DNA of 64,000 bases. It comes from Sphagnum magellanicum (lineage: Eukaryota > Streptophyta > Sphagnopsida > Sphagnales > Sphagnaceae). A program made the position numbers and the translations under genes. A model generated the notes under the pieces. It was not told the DNA's origin and did no database searches. It was given only the letters and a program-made list of their open reading frames with translations. The stretch lies in the NCBI GenBank assembly GCA_021904315.1, contig CM038920.1:9610001-9674000 (forward strand). The letters run 5' to 3'. Shown piece after piece: positions 1 through 12,179 of the stretch. The first letter of the stretch is position 1; every line of letters starts with the position of its first letter.

Positions 1-522
1 AAGGTCCATCACAACATGAGTGTCACTAAGCCAGTTATTGATGATGAGATAGAGTTGATCTAAATTCTCAATTTCAAGCCTAGATCGCCTCAAGTTAGTG
101 ATGACACCTACAACACTCAAAATTTGTTTTATTTCAATATGTAATCCCACAATGCCAAGTACTTGATGAACAAGGAATGAAACATGGGGAAATTAGACAA
201 CATGTCCTACCCACCACATGAAAAGGTTTTCAATTTTAACTAGTTGCATAACCAACCATTGATATAATTGTAATTCATTTTTTAAGGTGGACATGACTGC
301 ATCATCATTTCATACAATCTACCCAAAAAACAAATCATCATCTTCAATTACTATTAGCTAATTTGCTACTGATGCCATAACAAGGTTCAAATGAAAGAAT
401 ACCTGCATATAGTATCAGTGTCATAATTTATCACAATTTGAATGGCATGTGCATTGCCTACAAAATCCCATATAACCTTCATGTTTTTGAAGCATGGGTC
501 CAACATTATAACTAACATGTTA

Positions 523-3025
523 CACTACTAGAAATCTGGTCATTTGCAACCAGTCATTATGCAACTTGCATGCAACTAATTGTTGTTTGCAATAATCTTG
601 ATCATGTTTACAACTACAAATTTGGTATTGTATAATTTTTGGGTCATATGGTTATGTGCAACTAACACGTAACTAAATGTGTACAACATGCACATGTGTC
701 ATAAAAATAATGGCCTAAACTTATACATACTTAAATTACTATATTTAATATATTTACATAGGCTATATATAATAGTATTATGTACCTTTAGTACTAAGGT
801 TAACCCCATGTTAACTTAGGTTAACCTAAATTAACCTAGGTTAAATAAACAAAAAAACAAAACTAATTGTGGCTCAATTAAATTAGGCTAAATTTATTAT
901 GGCTAAACTAAATTAACTATAATTAAATTAAGTTAGGAAATTTAATTATGGCTAAATTAAGTTAAATTAAATTATTTATGGTTAAACTAAATTAAAATAT
1001 ATTAATTATGGCTAAATTAAATTAGGCAAAAATAATTATGGCTAAATCAAGTTATGCTAAATTATTTATGACTAAAATAAATTAGACTATATTTATCATG
1101 GCTAAATTAAATTAAATTAAATTAAATTAGGATAAAATAAATATGGTTAAGTTAACTTAGGCCAAAATAATTATGGCTAAATTAAATTAGGCTAAAATAT
1201 TTATGACTAAAATAATTTAGGCTAAAACTAAAAATGGTTATATTAAGCTAGGCTAAATTAATTATGGTTAAACTAAATTATGTTAAATTAAATTAAGCTA
1301 AACTAAACCATGGTTTAAATATGTATTGTAAGTTTTCAATTTTTATTTCTCAAATATATTGAAATATTTGTTTTGGAAAATATAATTATTTTATTTGATT
1401 TTACTTGTAATCTTTTTCAGAAATTTTAAATTTGATTAAACAAATTTTTTTATCATAATCAATTAATATTAAAATTTATTATAAATAATCATAATTATTA
1501 ATTAAACGTTTATTACAATTATAATGATAATCAATTATATATATGCTCAATAGGTATATATATTTAAATTCTATTATTTATGTTAAAATATTAATGTAAA
1601 CATGCTACACTAATTAACCTACAAATATACAAACATCGTTAGCTAATTACTAGTTTAAGCTCGATAACAATATTAAAATCATGTTTTCATTAAGTAATCA
1701 TAATTATTAAAAAATCCTATAATCATCTTTGAAATGCAAAAGAAAATGAGTAATGAAAAATTAACAAGGAAAAAAAAAAAAAAAAAACTTTTCCAAGTTA
1801 CAAAACGTTTTTTTTTTTTTTCCTTTGGACCCCTCCTACTTTTAAACCTCATAACTTTTTTATTTCTTATTCATTTTAAACAAGTTAAAGTGCTATAGGA
1901 ACACCACTTAAAATTCTACAAATCATGTTGGAACTTTAATAGCAACAAAACATTGTAAAAGGAACTTTTTGGGTGATAGGAATCGACTTTTATAATGTTT
2001 AATGGTTTTTTTTGAGTTCTTGACCCCTTTATTTGGGGGGGCCATAACTTTCTCATTTCTAATCCGTTTTCGACGATTTTTAATGTGTTAGATGTGCTAA
2101 GAGGAAGACTTCAAGTTTTGTTTAGACATTAGAAGCAACAGAGCCCTCCATTGGCTGGTATACTCTAATATAATAGTTACATATAATGTGTAATTAAGTT
2201 GGTGCATGAGGTTTGCAATGGAATTTTTTATCTCATATCTTTTGCCTTCCAATTCTATTTGGCTCAATATATAACTAGGAGAAATAGCTATGTAGTAATT
2301 AAACATAAATCGCCATTGGGGATGAGGGAATAAAAAAAGCTCAACTTTTATGAAATGGTTAAATCTAAAAATAAAATTGGATTATTCTAAACCTACCTAT
2401 ATAGCCTAAGCCTAACTACTTTTCAACCTACTGACATACCTAAGTAAACCTACCTACCTAATAGGGTTTAATAATTACCTACCTACTTAGGCACTGTGTG
2501 TCAACATTTTAATAGCCATAGATTGGATGACTTATTCATTAATTAATATTTTAAAATTAAAAAAAAGTTGGGCCTTGATTGCCATGTGTCAACATATAAT
2601 TGGTGTTTAAAATGAACACATGCCAAATGGTCAATGAACATTCCAGCGTGTGCCACATGTCATCATTTTAGTGGAAAAAACTTTAATGATTGATATTAAT
2701 CCAATGAATTTTTAATTTTGAAAACACAAAAATAATTAAAAAGTGACACGTGTCCACAAACTAGTTGTCTAATTTTTAAACACGTGTCACATTTTGATCA
2801 ATTGCATTATAGTTGCAAGGAAAGTTGCACATAAGGTGTAATTTCATTTGGATTAATATGTATGGATGAACATGTATATTAACATTATATATACATGTTG
2901 CATACGTAGTGTTGCATGCAACTTAATGTCATGTGCAACTTGTTTAAAACAACTACACAAGTTTGTAGTTGCATGTGTCACATGTAACTGAATTTTAGTT
3001 GCAAAACCCAAAATTTATACTAGTG
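523..3025. mobile_element. CACTA-type DNA transposon, non-autonomous (copy 1)
   Basis: The element begins CACTACTAGAAATC and ends ATTTATACTAGTG, whose complement begins CACTAGTATAAAT, so the ends form short inverted repeats of the CACTA (EnSpm) type. It is flanked on both sides by TTA (520-522 and 3026-3028), the 3-bp target duplication expected of this superfamily. Subterminal DNA on both sides is rich in TTGCAACTA-like words. No transposase reading frame is visible, so it is a non-autonomous derivative of 2,503 bp. It sits inside an older hAT-type transposase relic. A block of ACCTACCTA words lies about 0.55 kb from its right end, shared with the copy at 5424-8123. Confidence 0.82.
840..1310. 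repeat. Degenerate AT-rich tandem repeat inside CACTA copy 1
   Basis: About 470 bases are built from imperfect repeats of a word close to GGCTAAATTAAATTA, often preceded by TTATGGCTAAA. Unit length is irregular (roughly 20-35 bp), so it is a degenerate satellite-like filler, not a clean minisatellite. It is non-coding. Confidence 0.7.
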
Positions 3026-4789
3026 TTATGCGTTTTGACTTTATTGTAAGCTAAAACAAATGCCAAGAACAGGGATAGAATATTTATAATTGATGTCATC
3101 ATCTTTAATTAAAATTTTTGTAACTTTAAATTAAAGTCCCCATGAATTAGCAGTTGATTTAAAGCTTAGGCCCTAGTTACATTAGCTTTCATGGCAATAC
3201 ATAAGGTGAAGGTAGAATGAAGTGCATTTGACAACAACCAATAGCTAGCATTTTGAATCAAAACACAAAGTTTCACAATAGGAAGGAACATATTTATAAT
3301 GGCTTGAGTAGTAGCCCAAGTTTGAAATACCAATATTCTAAAAGATAAATAAGTAGCTTGTTGCCATCCATAACAAATGAAAGTAACATTTCGATATTCC
3401 GATGTTGCCAGGAATAAGATGACTTGAGAAGTAAACCTTGTCTTCATTAGATTTTTCATCTTGGTAAGCAAGCCTACAACAATACAAGACTTTTTCATTT
3501 TCGTCACCCGTTACTAGATTTTTTTGTTTAAGTAATGGTCTTTTGCAATGCAAATTTTGAGCTTTTTTCAAACTAACTTTTGAAAATTTAGCACAGACTT
3601 TATTGTCATTAGTAGCATATTGAGCTACCTTTGACATGGCATGCCCAAAATATGACCCTATAAATGGGCATGCTAGCTAAATGACAAAACAAAAAACAAT
3701 AAAAGTCAATACAAAAGTCAAAATGTTTAAATTAGACCCTTCATCTTTGACGTATGCAATTATTTTGTCAAGTAAGCTAAAGGAATCCAACAATGATTTT
3801 ACTTGTTGGATTTTACTTGGTTTGCCATGTCTACACTTGTAATGTTATTACCCCAAAAAACCTTAATTGTCACATGACATGGCTCCCATGAGACATTGAT
3901 GAAATTCACAATAGTAGCAAAGGTATCAAAGCCCACACGAAACATCCAAAGGTTAAAGGAACATGTACAAGTAATACAAGGTGCAAAGGTAGGGATGACA
4001 TAAATCTTGTTGGTTTTATCCACCATGTTAAAAAGCATTCAATCACCATTTGGTGGTGGGATGAAACTATACATGGCCACATTGCCGCAAAACTAGATGT
4101 CGTAGCCATGAATTTTCAACAAAAAATAAAGGTCAACAACCCTTTGCAACATAGAGATCAGGTCCTTTAAAAAGGCCTATTCTAAAGGATCTGATTTGTG
4201 GTAAGGTTGTTGGTTGCCAAAGAAGTTTGTGATTTGAAAAAAGGGGACAAATTTCCTTTTCCTTGACCTCTAGTTTTCACTTTGGTTTTTGTAACCCTTT
4301 GCAGCAAAAATAGTCCCCATTTTTTGTACAAATTTGGATGTTCATGACAAGCATGTTTTTTCAAAATGCTTATGCCATGGTTCTTATTATAACTCACAAG
4401 CCCTTTATGTTTTCCTTGAACATCAAAGAGCTTCAATTGAGTAGGATAATTAACAAAACAATGCATCATTTATGGATTACAAATGTTCATTACTGCAACA
4501 TCATTCACCACAAAAAAAAACCCAATAAGCTGATGTTCAATGGCCAGGAAACCATAGATTTCTATTAGCCATCAACTTTGGAATAAGGATCTCCGAAGTT
4601 GCATCTATGTCAACATTTGATGCCTTTTGTGATCCAAGTTCGATTTTAGGTTGAGACATAAAATCAGTATCATCTTCATCACATGAAATGGTTGTTATAG
4701 GTTGTGTGGCACTTGTGGATGCCATTGTAAACAGCCTTATAGGTTAGGCTTTGTTATATTTGCTATTGTCTGCAAAAAAATAGAGGATA

Positions 4790-5225
4790 AAGATTAGACA
4801 TGTATGAAAATTCAATGGCATCCTATCACAAAGACTTATTCGAAGTTGTTGCATGGCAAAAACCTTGCCAATGTAAAAAATTGTGACAAAAAGGACACAT
4901 AACTTACACATGCATGGGAATTCAATGGCATCAACTTAATCACAAAGATTTACTAGAACCTGTTGTTACATGGCAAAAACCTTGTTGTTGCTATTTGTAA
5001 AGTAAAGAGGTCACAGATCTTACACATGCATGGGAACTCAATGGCATTTCATCCATCATGAAGACTTTAGAAGCTATGTTGTTACATGACAAAAACATTA
5101 TTCCTATGCTTACTCAAAAAAAAAACATGAAGTTTACACAATAATAAACTCAATGGAATTCTATCCACCACAAAGATTTAGTGTTAACAGCATTATTGCA
5201 TGGCAAAATCCTTATTGATGTTAAA
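4790..5225. repeat. Degenerate tandem repeat, about 113-bp unit, four copies
   Basis: The word CAATGG with its context ACATGCATGGGAATTCAATGG recurs near 4813, 4923, 5039 and 5151, giving spacings of 110, 116 and 112 bp. Each unit also holds CACAAAGA and TTACATGGCAAAAACC. The block lies just upstream of the start of the minus-strand hAT transposase relic, so it may be part of that element's 5' region. Confidence 0.7.
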
Positions 5226-5423
5226 AACTAACAAAAAAAATGGTGGAGAGAGAAAAACATACCTACAACTTGCAAGGAACACAAGATGACCATTATAATG
5301 ATCTTTAACAACACCTAATGCTCTAAGAACTTTTACTGAAATCTTATATGATTCTACACCAATCATCAACATTAAACACAAACAAATTGTGATGCAGGTT
5401 TCAAAATATAGAACATGTATTTA

Positions 5424-8123
5424 CACTAGTAGAAAATGGCCATTTTGGTATTGGTCCATGTGACAAATTTTTAGTTGCAAACGACATTTGCAACTAAAAT
5501 CTTAATAGTTGCATTGGACAAGTCACATCGACACTAGTCATAAACAACAATGAATTTTGGATGAAAGAAAAAAATTGACGAAATACGTTTTCATCCTTTG
5601 ACTTGTCATCTACGTATTGTTGCTTGCAATTAATATGCGACTTTTTTTGGTGAACAATGGGAACAAGTTATATGTTGCCACGTGTTTCAACTTTTAATAA
5701 TAAAAATATTTTATTATTATTTTGAAATAATTTAAGACATTTAATTTTATGTTTAAATGGTTTAAATTGTGACATGTGGTGTAATAGAAATTTGCCACAT
5801 GGCATATTAATTGAGTTTTTTAAAATTAAATTTAAAATCAATATTTAGGTATGTAGGTTGAACTAAGTATTTACCTACCTATATACCTACCTACCCATCT
5901 AGGCTAAACACCTACCTAGATAGGACCTATTTACCTACTTAAGCCAAATACCTACTTAGTTAATTAGGTAGGTAGAAAAGTAGGTAGTTAGGTGTAAGTA
6001 CATGAATATTTATATTTTATTTTGAGTTAAATCATTTTTATTGACTCATCCTATATGCCCACAGGAAAATGTAAGATAAAACACTTTGTTTATATACTTT
6101 TCAAGATGAAAATAAAAACCAAAACATATGGGATAAATTTTTTAATTACAAGTTGTTTATGACAAAAAATGTTAATTCACAAATAAGTTCCAACTAAAAT
6201 TTTCATCCCATATGTTTTGGCTTTCATTCTCATCTTGAAAAATATATAATTAAGTAGGTAAGTGACAACTAACTAGCTAACTACTTAACTAATAAATTAA
6301 CTAATAAAATTACTACTTATTTAATGAATATAATATCTGAAAATAAATTAATAAACTTGCTAGTTAATTATTTAAAAATTAAACTAGAAACTAATTAATT
6401 ATTTATAGTATTAATCATCAATATCTTATGATTACTGAATTAATTATGTTATTAGTTATTATTAAACATTATTTAATTTCTTAGCTAGATAAACAGTAAT
6501 AATATTTAATTTAAAATATATATGAACTAGTTTAATTAACTAGTAATTGGCTAATATTGAAATAATTAACTAATTATTAATAATTAATAAATTATTATAT
6601 CATAACCAGATAAATTAATATTCAAACTGAAATATTCAGTATTTAATAATTATAAAATATTAATTATAAATATTGAGCACTAGTTTTTTATATCTAATAA
6701 TATAATTAAAACCTAGCCTAGGTTACTTATTTTATTATAATTTTCCCATTGTTATTCTCATTTATATAGTTAATAATAAATATAAATGTAAATATTTAAT
6801 AGTAACAATATCATTAATTCAATTATTATTGTAGCTAGTTTGAAACCAAGGTTAACTATTTTATTTTTATTATTGATATTACTACATCATTCCTTAAAGT
6901 TATTTATGAACTATTAAAATAAATATTATATATTTTTAATAAGTATATATTTTCCTTCAAAAATAATTTCTGCATTTGTATTATAATTTATTAGATTTCC
7001 ATTCTAACTAATACAGTAATTGTTATAAAATAATAAAATAATAAAACTGAAAATAGAATTATATATCCGTAATCGATCATAATCATTGAATTATTAATAA
7101 TGAATAAATTTCAATTATAAATCTGAAATAAAAAATCTTAAAATTATATATTAATATTTCCTAGTAATTATTATATTAATCTAATAATACTTCATAATTG
7201 ATTAATAATAATAATGATAATGTAATTTTTAGGTAGCTTGGTTAGATATTTTATTATTATTATTGTTATTATTATATATTATTAGATCACTTGTTAGAGC
7301 TATTATGATTTATTATAACTATTTTTTCATTTTTTAATAAGTAAAAATTAATTCTTAATAAGTACATTAGTCATTTGAAAAATAAAATAAAATAATAAAA
7401 TATTAGAATTTAAATAATTACTTCAGTAATTATATAATTATTTATCCTATCATTCTAATATCATCATCATCATCATTATGTAATAAGATAATATTATTTT
7501 AAAATTTTAATAAAAAATAATGTAGAAATTTATTTTTTTATTACATGTAATTAATATAAATATAGAATATAATATGAATAAAAATTATAACAAATGTCAT
7601 TTGTAATAATTTTAAGAAACATAATGAGATGGTTTGGATAAATTTGTAGTATGGGCATAATATATTTAGCAAATGTCTTACATAAAAGTTTGATATACTC
7701 AAAATACACACTATGTAATGTAACCATAATATCAAGGCTATTTGTCCTAATAATAATACTTGAATACACATCTAATATGGTTGTTGATATAAATTCAAAA
7801 TATATGTTTATAAATTTTAATTTGTTCAACTATATTTTTTAGAATTCATAAAATACACCTTTGTATATTCATAGGGTTGCAATTAAATTGGTCACATTGA
7901 CAACTAATGGGACATAAATTGTTTTTCTTAGATGAAAACTAAATTTAATGTTCTTCACATGGAAGGAAAAACATCAAGATAGTCACAAACTAATTGCACT
8001 GTAATCGCAAATATGACCAACATAAAAAATAGTTGCAAAAATGTTCAAATATAATTGCAAATAATTAATAGTTGCATGTAGTCACAAATAGAGTCATTAC
8101 ATTTTGGCCAATTTCTACTAGTG
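5424..8123. mobile_element. CACTA-type DNA transposon, non-autonomous (copy 2)
   Basis: The ends are CACTAGTAGAAAATGGCC and GGCCAATTTCTACTAGTG, inverted repeats of about 18 bp with one mismatch. TTA flanks both sides (5421-5423 and 8124-8126). Length is 2,700 bp. The interior is extremely AT-rich and shows no transposase. The ACCTACCTA block lies near its left end (about 5.87-5.99 kb), while in copy 1 it lies near the right end, so the two copies are in opposite orientation. Terminal repeats are better preserved than in copy 1. Confidence 0.85.
6093..6247. repeat. Inverted repeat (hairpin) inside CACTA copy 2
   Basis: Two arms of about 42 bp, around 6093-6133 and 6205-6247, are near-complementary (both contain CCAAAACATATGGGAT or its complement and CAAGATGA/TCATCTTG). 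They are separated by about 70 bp. One arm is matched by a similar single-copy stretch near 2230-2280 in copy 1, in the orientation expected if the two elements are inverted relative to each other. Confidence 0.65.
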
Positions 8124-8126
8124 TTA

Positions 8127-9239
8127 TGAATTATAATCAAAAGACACAATAAATTTTGAAATATTGTCTTGCAAACAACAATCACCAACTACCACTTAAA
8201 CATGTTCCTTATAACTTTATGCATGTCATCACAAACTTGCCCCCTCCTTGTATGAGTGCTTTTGCAACACCTTAACAATATGTTCGATGTTTAATGTTGA
8301 TACAATCATTGATATGATGTCAAGGTGATGTTGTCACAACATGTCTTAAAATGGCATTGATATTATACTAAAACATTTGACATCTTATCAATATTAAATC
8401 AATGCAAAGAGTATGATCAAAATTGACACAACATACATTAATAAGTCATCAAATTGATGATAATATTTTGAAGATTCAATGCTAATACAACCATTGATAC
8501 AATATGTTGATGGCATTATAACGATATGTATTGAATTAGCATTGGGATTGTTTTGACATAATTTACATTTTTTCAACATGCATTCAATGGATAAGATCTT
8601 GTCAATGCCAAGACAACACAAATTGATTATCTATTGAATTGATGTTGTTACAACCTTCATAAAAATGGATTTTCAATGTCATTGCATATCACATAAAATC
8701 AACAAATTAAGGATATTCAAACAGTGGCACTCATTGTCGCAACATTGATATGATCCTACGAAGTGCTTAATATCAAATGGGCAAATAATAAGCATTTATT
8801 CAATATAAATCAAATCTTGCATTTGATAATTGTTGAAACAACTAGTAACATTGTTTTGACATTGATTCATAGCAAATCAATACAACATTGCATTTATATT
8901 GTTCCATATATATATACATATATATATATAAAGTGAAAAAAAACTCCAAGTCTTGAACTCCCTAAAATGGTCTGGTGCATCACCAATCTGCTTGCTTGTT
9001 TCTTTCATTTCAAAGGATATGCTTGAAGAATCTTGAGTGTAACTACTATTTAGGCATCGCCCAAGAGTAAAAGATGCATTGTCAACGTTAAAGTTCTGTT
9101 AAGAGCATCAAGTCACATGTAGCTCTTGGAGCCACAATAGAAAACATGCTTCCCTTTCATCTATTCCTTTGCAACATTCCGACATCACTCTCAAACCTTG
9201 CTTGCCTCAACATTCTTCAACATTCTTTAACGACTGCTA
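8127..9239. other. Intergenic, no gene seen; TA microsatellite
   Basis: No supportable coding signal was found. The stretch is AT-rich with many degenerate words such as TTGATATGATG and a short (TA)n run at about 8908-8932. Confidence 0.5.
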
Positions 9240-10670
9240 CAATTGAGCTACCAAGGAAGAGACGCTTGTGGTTATTAAAGTAGGTAACTCAGATTCTTGC
9301 AACTACACATCCACTTGTAATAATGCAATTATCAAAAACATCTTGTGCGCAAACACACTTGGTACTCTTGGAAGAGCTGACATCTTTAGATGACTAGAAA
9401 CTTTGCATGACAACTTCTCTATAGTTGTAAAACAAACTTCATCATTTATAGTTTAGCCAATGTTCTCTCTTCCCTCTGTTGCCTCAACCCAAACAAATCC
9501 GAGCCCCTCAAAGTTCCAAGATCACCATCCAATATTGACAGCCCAAGCTTCTCCATGTCTACTATGATATTGATGTCAATGATGTTAGTTACCTTGTTGA
9601 TGAACTTTGTGGTTAAGACTACTTCTGCTTCCTCCTAAATTGCTGAGATGCACACAAAAAAGGTGGGTCCCAATTGCTACAATCCCACAAACCCAAATCG
9701 AATGCACCTTCATATACTTCATTGTCTTTTGCAAGGTTACATCCAAAGGCTTTGACCAGACATGACCCATAAGCCCAATGCTAATGCAGATCTCTGTGGT
9801 CTTGTTTTGTTCATGTTTGGTCCTAGACAAGAAAAACTCATCAAGTTTTTCAAATAGGTTGCAGTCTTCTCACTGTCTTAGTATTTTTGAACATTTGCAC
9901 ATCTTCCCAAAACACAATTGGCAATCTTGACCACTCCTCTTTGCTCCTCCGTTCATGACTCTCTCTAATGCATTGTTAATCTCGGCTACTGGCCTGCTGC
10001 TCTCCTCATGTGGACCCAGCAATCTATGCATGGTGCCAACATCAAGTGCTGAGATGCCCAAAGGCACTCGATTGGTGTTTGCCCTGGTGGTTTTGATTGG
10101 CATTCCTTCGCTTTGGGGTCTTACAATGGTCTCAGCACAATCCCTTGAATCTTCACTAATGATGTCCATTAGTTGCTAGCCCTCCTTCACTTCAACCTGC
10201 AGTCCAAAATCCAATTCTCCAATTCAATAGAAACTTTGTTGAAGCATCAAAGCTCCTGCCATGCAAACCATGAAGCATTTTCCTCATGCCCTCACCTGAT
10301 CTACATCATTTTTGCTTGATGATTCTCCACTAGACCTAGCGGATTGCTGGTTGTCATTAAAGTTGTCATCTAAGTAGGGGCCATCTGACACGTCATCCTC
10401 ACTTCCTGAATATGGATACATAGTATCTAAAGACCCATAACCATTTCCCTCCTTTGATGGTGGTGGTGCTCACTCTCTTTTGGAGCTCTACTCAGCTCTT
10501 GGCTGCCAACATGAACAAGTGAGGCTTCTAGAACTAGGACAACAGAAGAATGAGATCAATTACCAAAGCACAGAATTTGGTGCTAGAACTAAAGTAATAC
10601 CAGATCTACATTGCCTTCTTGTAAGTCTGAAGCATCTGATAGTGTTTTTCTTGTCATTGCTGTGCATGGG

Positions 10671-10958
10671 TTAGTACCCTGGTAGCATAAACACCTTTGA
10701 AACCACAGTTTTGAGAGATGGGAGTTTGAATAACGTTGCGGATGTTGTCCACAAATTCGAGATCCCCATGCCACACTTGGAGAGAGATGCCAATTTTGGC
10801 ATGGCACGAAAGCAACCATCAGGTTGGCTTGTTATAGAGTAGCTTTCATCCAGGTTCAGAGTGTGGAGCCGTGGAAACTGTCCTACCACCATGAATTTCC
10901 GCATATGTGAGAACTTTAGATTCAAGATCTTGCAGTCAAGTCCTCCCTTAAAAGCACT
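10671..10958 (-). CDS. LRR-coding exon of the gene at 9.2-11.7 kb
   Basis: This is open for about 95 codons after a good acceptor (CTATGCAG). It shows successive leucine-rich segments: CKILNLKFSHMRKFMV, FPRLHTLNLDESYSITS, MPKLASLSKCGMGISNLW and LFKLPSLKTVVSKVF. The leucine spacing fits plant LRRs of about 23-25 residues. The downstream end of the exon is uncertain; the frame closes at 10671. Confidence 0.6.
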   Translation of the reverse strand, partial: SAFKGGLDCKILNLKFSHMRKFMVVGQFPRLHTLNLDESYSITSQPDGCFRAMPKLASLSKCGMGISNLWTTSATLFKLPSLKTVVSKVFMLPGY

Positions 10959-11200
10959 CTGCATAGACACCCTAAGAGTATAGGAAAGTGTGTGAATACT
11001 CAATACATGAGAAAGCTATCATAAATAAGATTCAAGTAAAAAAGGGTTGCATAGCTGAGCACGAATATCATATTCCCATGCATGAGTAAGTGATACAAAT
11101 TGAATACCGGGCACATTAGTTTTGAGCAAACATTGCTAAATTACGAGTCAACAAGGGTGTCGTAGCCAGTTCAATGGGGACAATAGAAGCAGAAATCTAC

Positions 11201-11421
11201 CTCAAAGCTTCCCGCTCAAGTGCAACATGTCTGAAATTTGTCGATTGGAGCTTGGGTGCCCTTGCGACATGCAGCAATTGAATTGGCGGCTTCCATTGGA
11301 GACTGGAAATAGCGTTGTTGTTGATCACATCCACTACCGCTAGCTCAGAGTGCTGTAGCAATCGCAAGATGTCAACCAGTGGGGCAAGATCAACATCTGC
11401 TATATGATCCATAATGACCAC
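11201..11421 (-). CDS. Second recognised exon of the LRR gene
   Basis: The open frame reads MDHIADVDLAPLVDILRLLQ from an ATG at 11412 and ends at a good donor (GAG followed by GTAGAT). Directly upstream the frame meets TGA, and a neighbouring frame reads KQLEVFELW. So either translation starts here or a one-base change has split an older exon. Confidence 0.5.
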
Positions 11422-11732
11422 AGTTCAAAAACCTCTAGCTGTTTACTGGACATCTGTGCAACAAAACAATAGAACAAACCACTTCAATGATCCCAATGAT
11501 CATTCCGAACCCTAGTATCACCTAAGGAGGGTCCAGATGTGTCGAAATTTTATTGAATAGCTAAGAAACATGTGCAATTGATGAGGATTGCTAAGCAGTA
11601 AACAATAGGGATTATCTCAGACCTTCGCAAATGTTGTGAGTGCACTCGAGTGGGGAGCCAAGCCATAGCCTTTGCAAGCCTCCATATATCTCCACATACC
11701 AAAAACAGAGGAGCTTTCAAGGAGGCTGCCAT

Positions 11733-12179
11733 TTCGACCTCCGACCAAGATACTCAAATACTCAGAAGGCACACCTTTGCTTCCGACCTTTCGAAGGTTA
11801 AAAAGGACGCTTGAAATTACTGGCTAGCTGAGATCTGGTTAAGTTAGGGTTAAAACAAATTAGGGTTACTCGAGTAAATTAGAGAAGAAGACCCTAATGG
11901 ATGTCGAATCACTGCACTGTTGTCATCTACTGTGTATCATCCATCCACATTCGAGCTTTACCAATCTCCACTCTGGTGCTGTCGTTGGGTTATTTGTGTT
12001 GTTGTCGTATTTGTTATGCGCGCTCTGTGTTTTTGTGTTTCATTCATGTGTAGTTTAATAAGTCTAAAATGAATTTGATGTAGAAAATTTTCTTGCATGT
12101 GAGCAGCTATTAGGAAATTTTTATTTTTTATTTTTATACCATTTAATTATTTTCCAATGGCATGGTGACGTTGTGGAAG
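11733..12179. other. Presumed upstream region of the LRR gene, no other gene
   Basis: No coding signal is seen. The part near 11740-11900 is GC-richer than the rest and abuts the first exon of the minus-strand LRR gene, so it is the natural place for its promoter and leader. No specific promoter element could be called. Confidence 0.35.

Larger units (their letters stand above)
1..4745 (-). pseudogene. Decayed hAT-type transposase with BED finger, split by a CACTA element
   Basis: Read from right to left this resembles a plant hAT transposase gene. The N-terminal part (about 4.18-4.73 kb) has a BED-finger-like stretch with the closing histidines in HGISILKKHACHEHP. The middle (about 3.17-4.04 kb) keeps family-like pieces in more than one frame, for example MKTRFTSQVILF and WLLSNALHST. 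The C-terminal part (1-520) keeps LDPCFKNMKVIWDFVG and a dimerisation-like stretch, GVITNLRRSRLEIENLDQL. The element at 523-3025 separates middle from end, and its TTA target copies match across the split. Several stops and frame changes are present, so the gene is dead. The left end lies outside the window. Family assignment rests on recalled motif patterns of hAT transposases. A tamed host gene of hAT origin is possible but less likely given the decay. Confidence 0.6.
9240..11732 (-). pseudogene. Multi-exon leucine-rich-repeat gene, probably decayed
   Basis: Minus-strand exons with plausible splice sites run from an ATG at 11732. The first exon (11732-11623) begins MAASLKAPLFLVCGD. The next (ending 11201) contains LQWKPPIQLLHVARAPKLQ. 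The third (10958-10671) is a clear leucine-rich-repeat segment. Further left come an acidic serine-rich stretch (about 10.32-10.44 kb, with YSGSEDDVSDGP) and coding-like pieces at 9.87-10.17 and 9.49-9.86 kb (LFEKLDEFFLSRTKHEQ, MEKLGLSILDGDLGTL). These parts are GC-richer than their surroundings. The pattern recalls a plant intracellular LRR family with WKPPLQLL-like and LWTT-like motifs, but I cannot name it. A stop sits immediately upstream of the second exon's frame and other stops occur, so a broken copy is likelier than a working gene. Confidence 0.5.
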
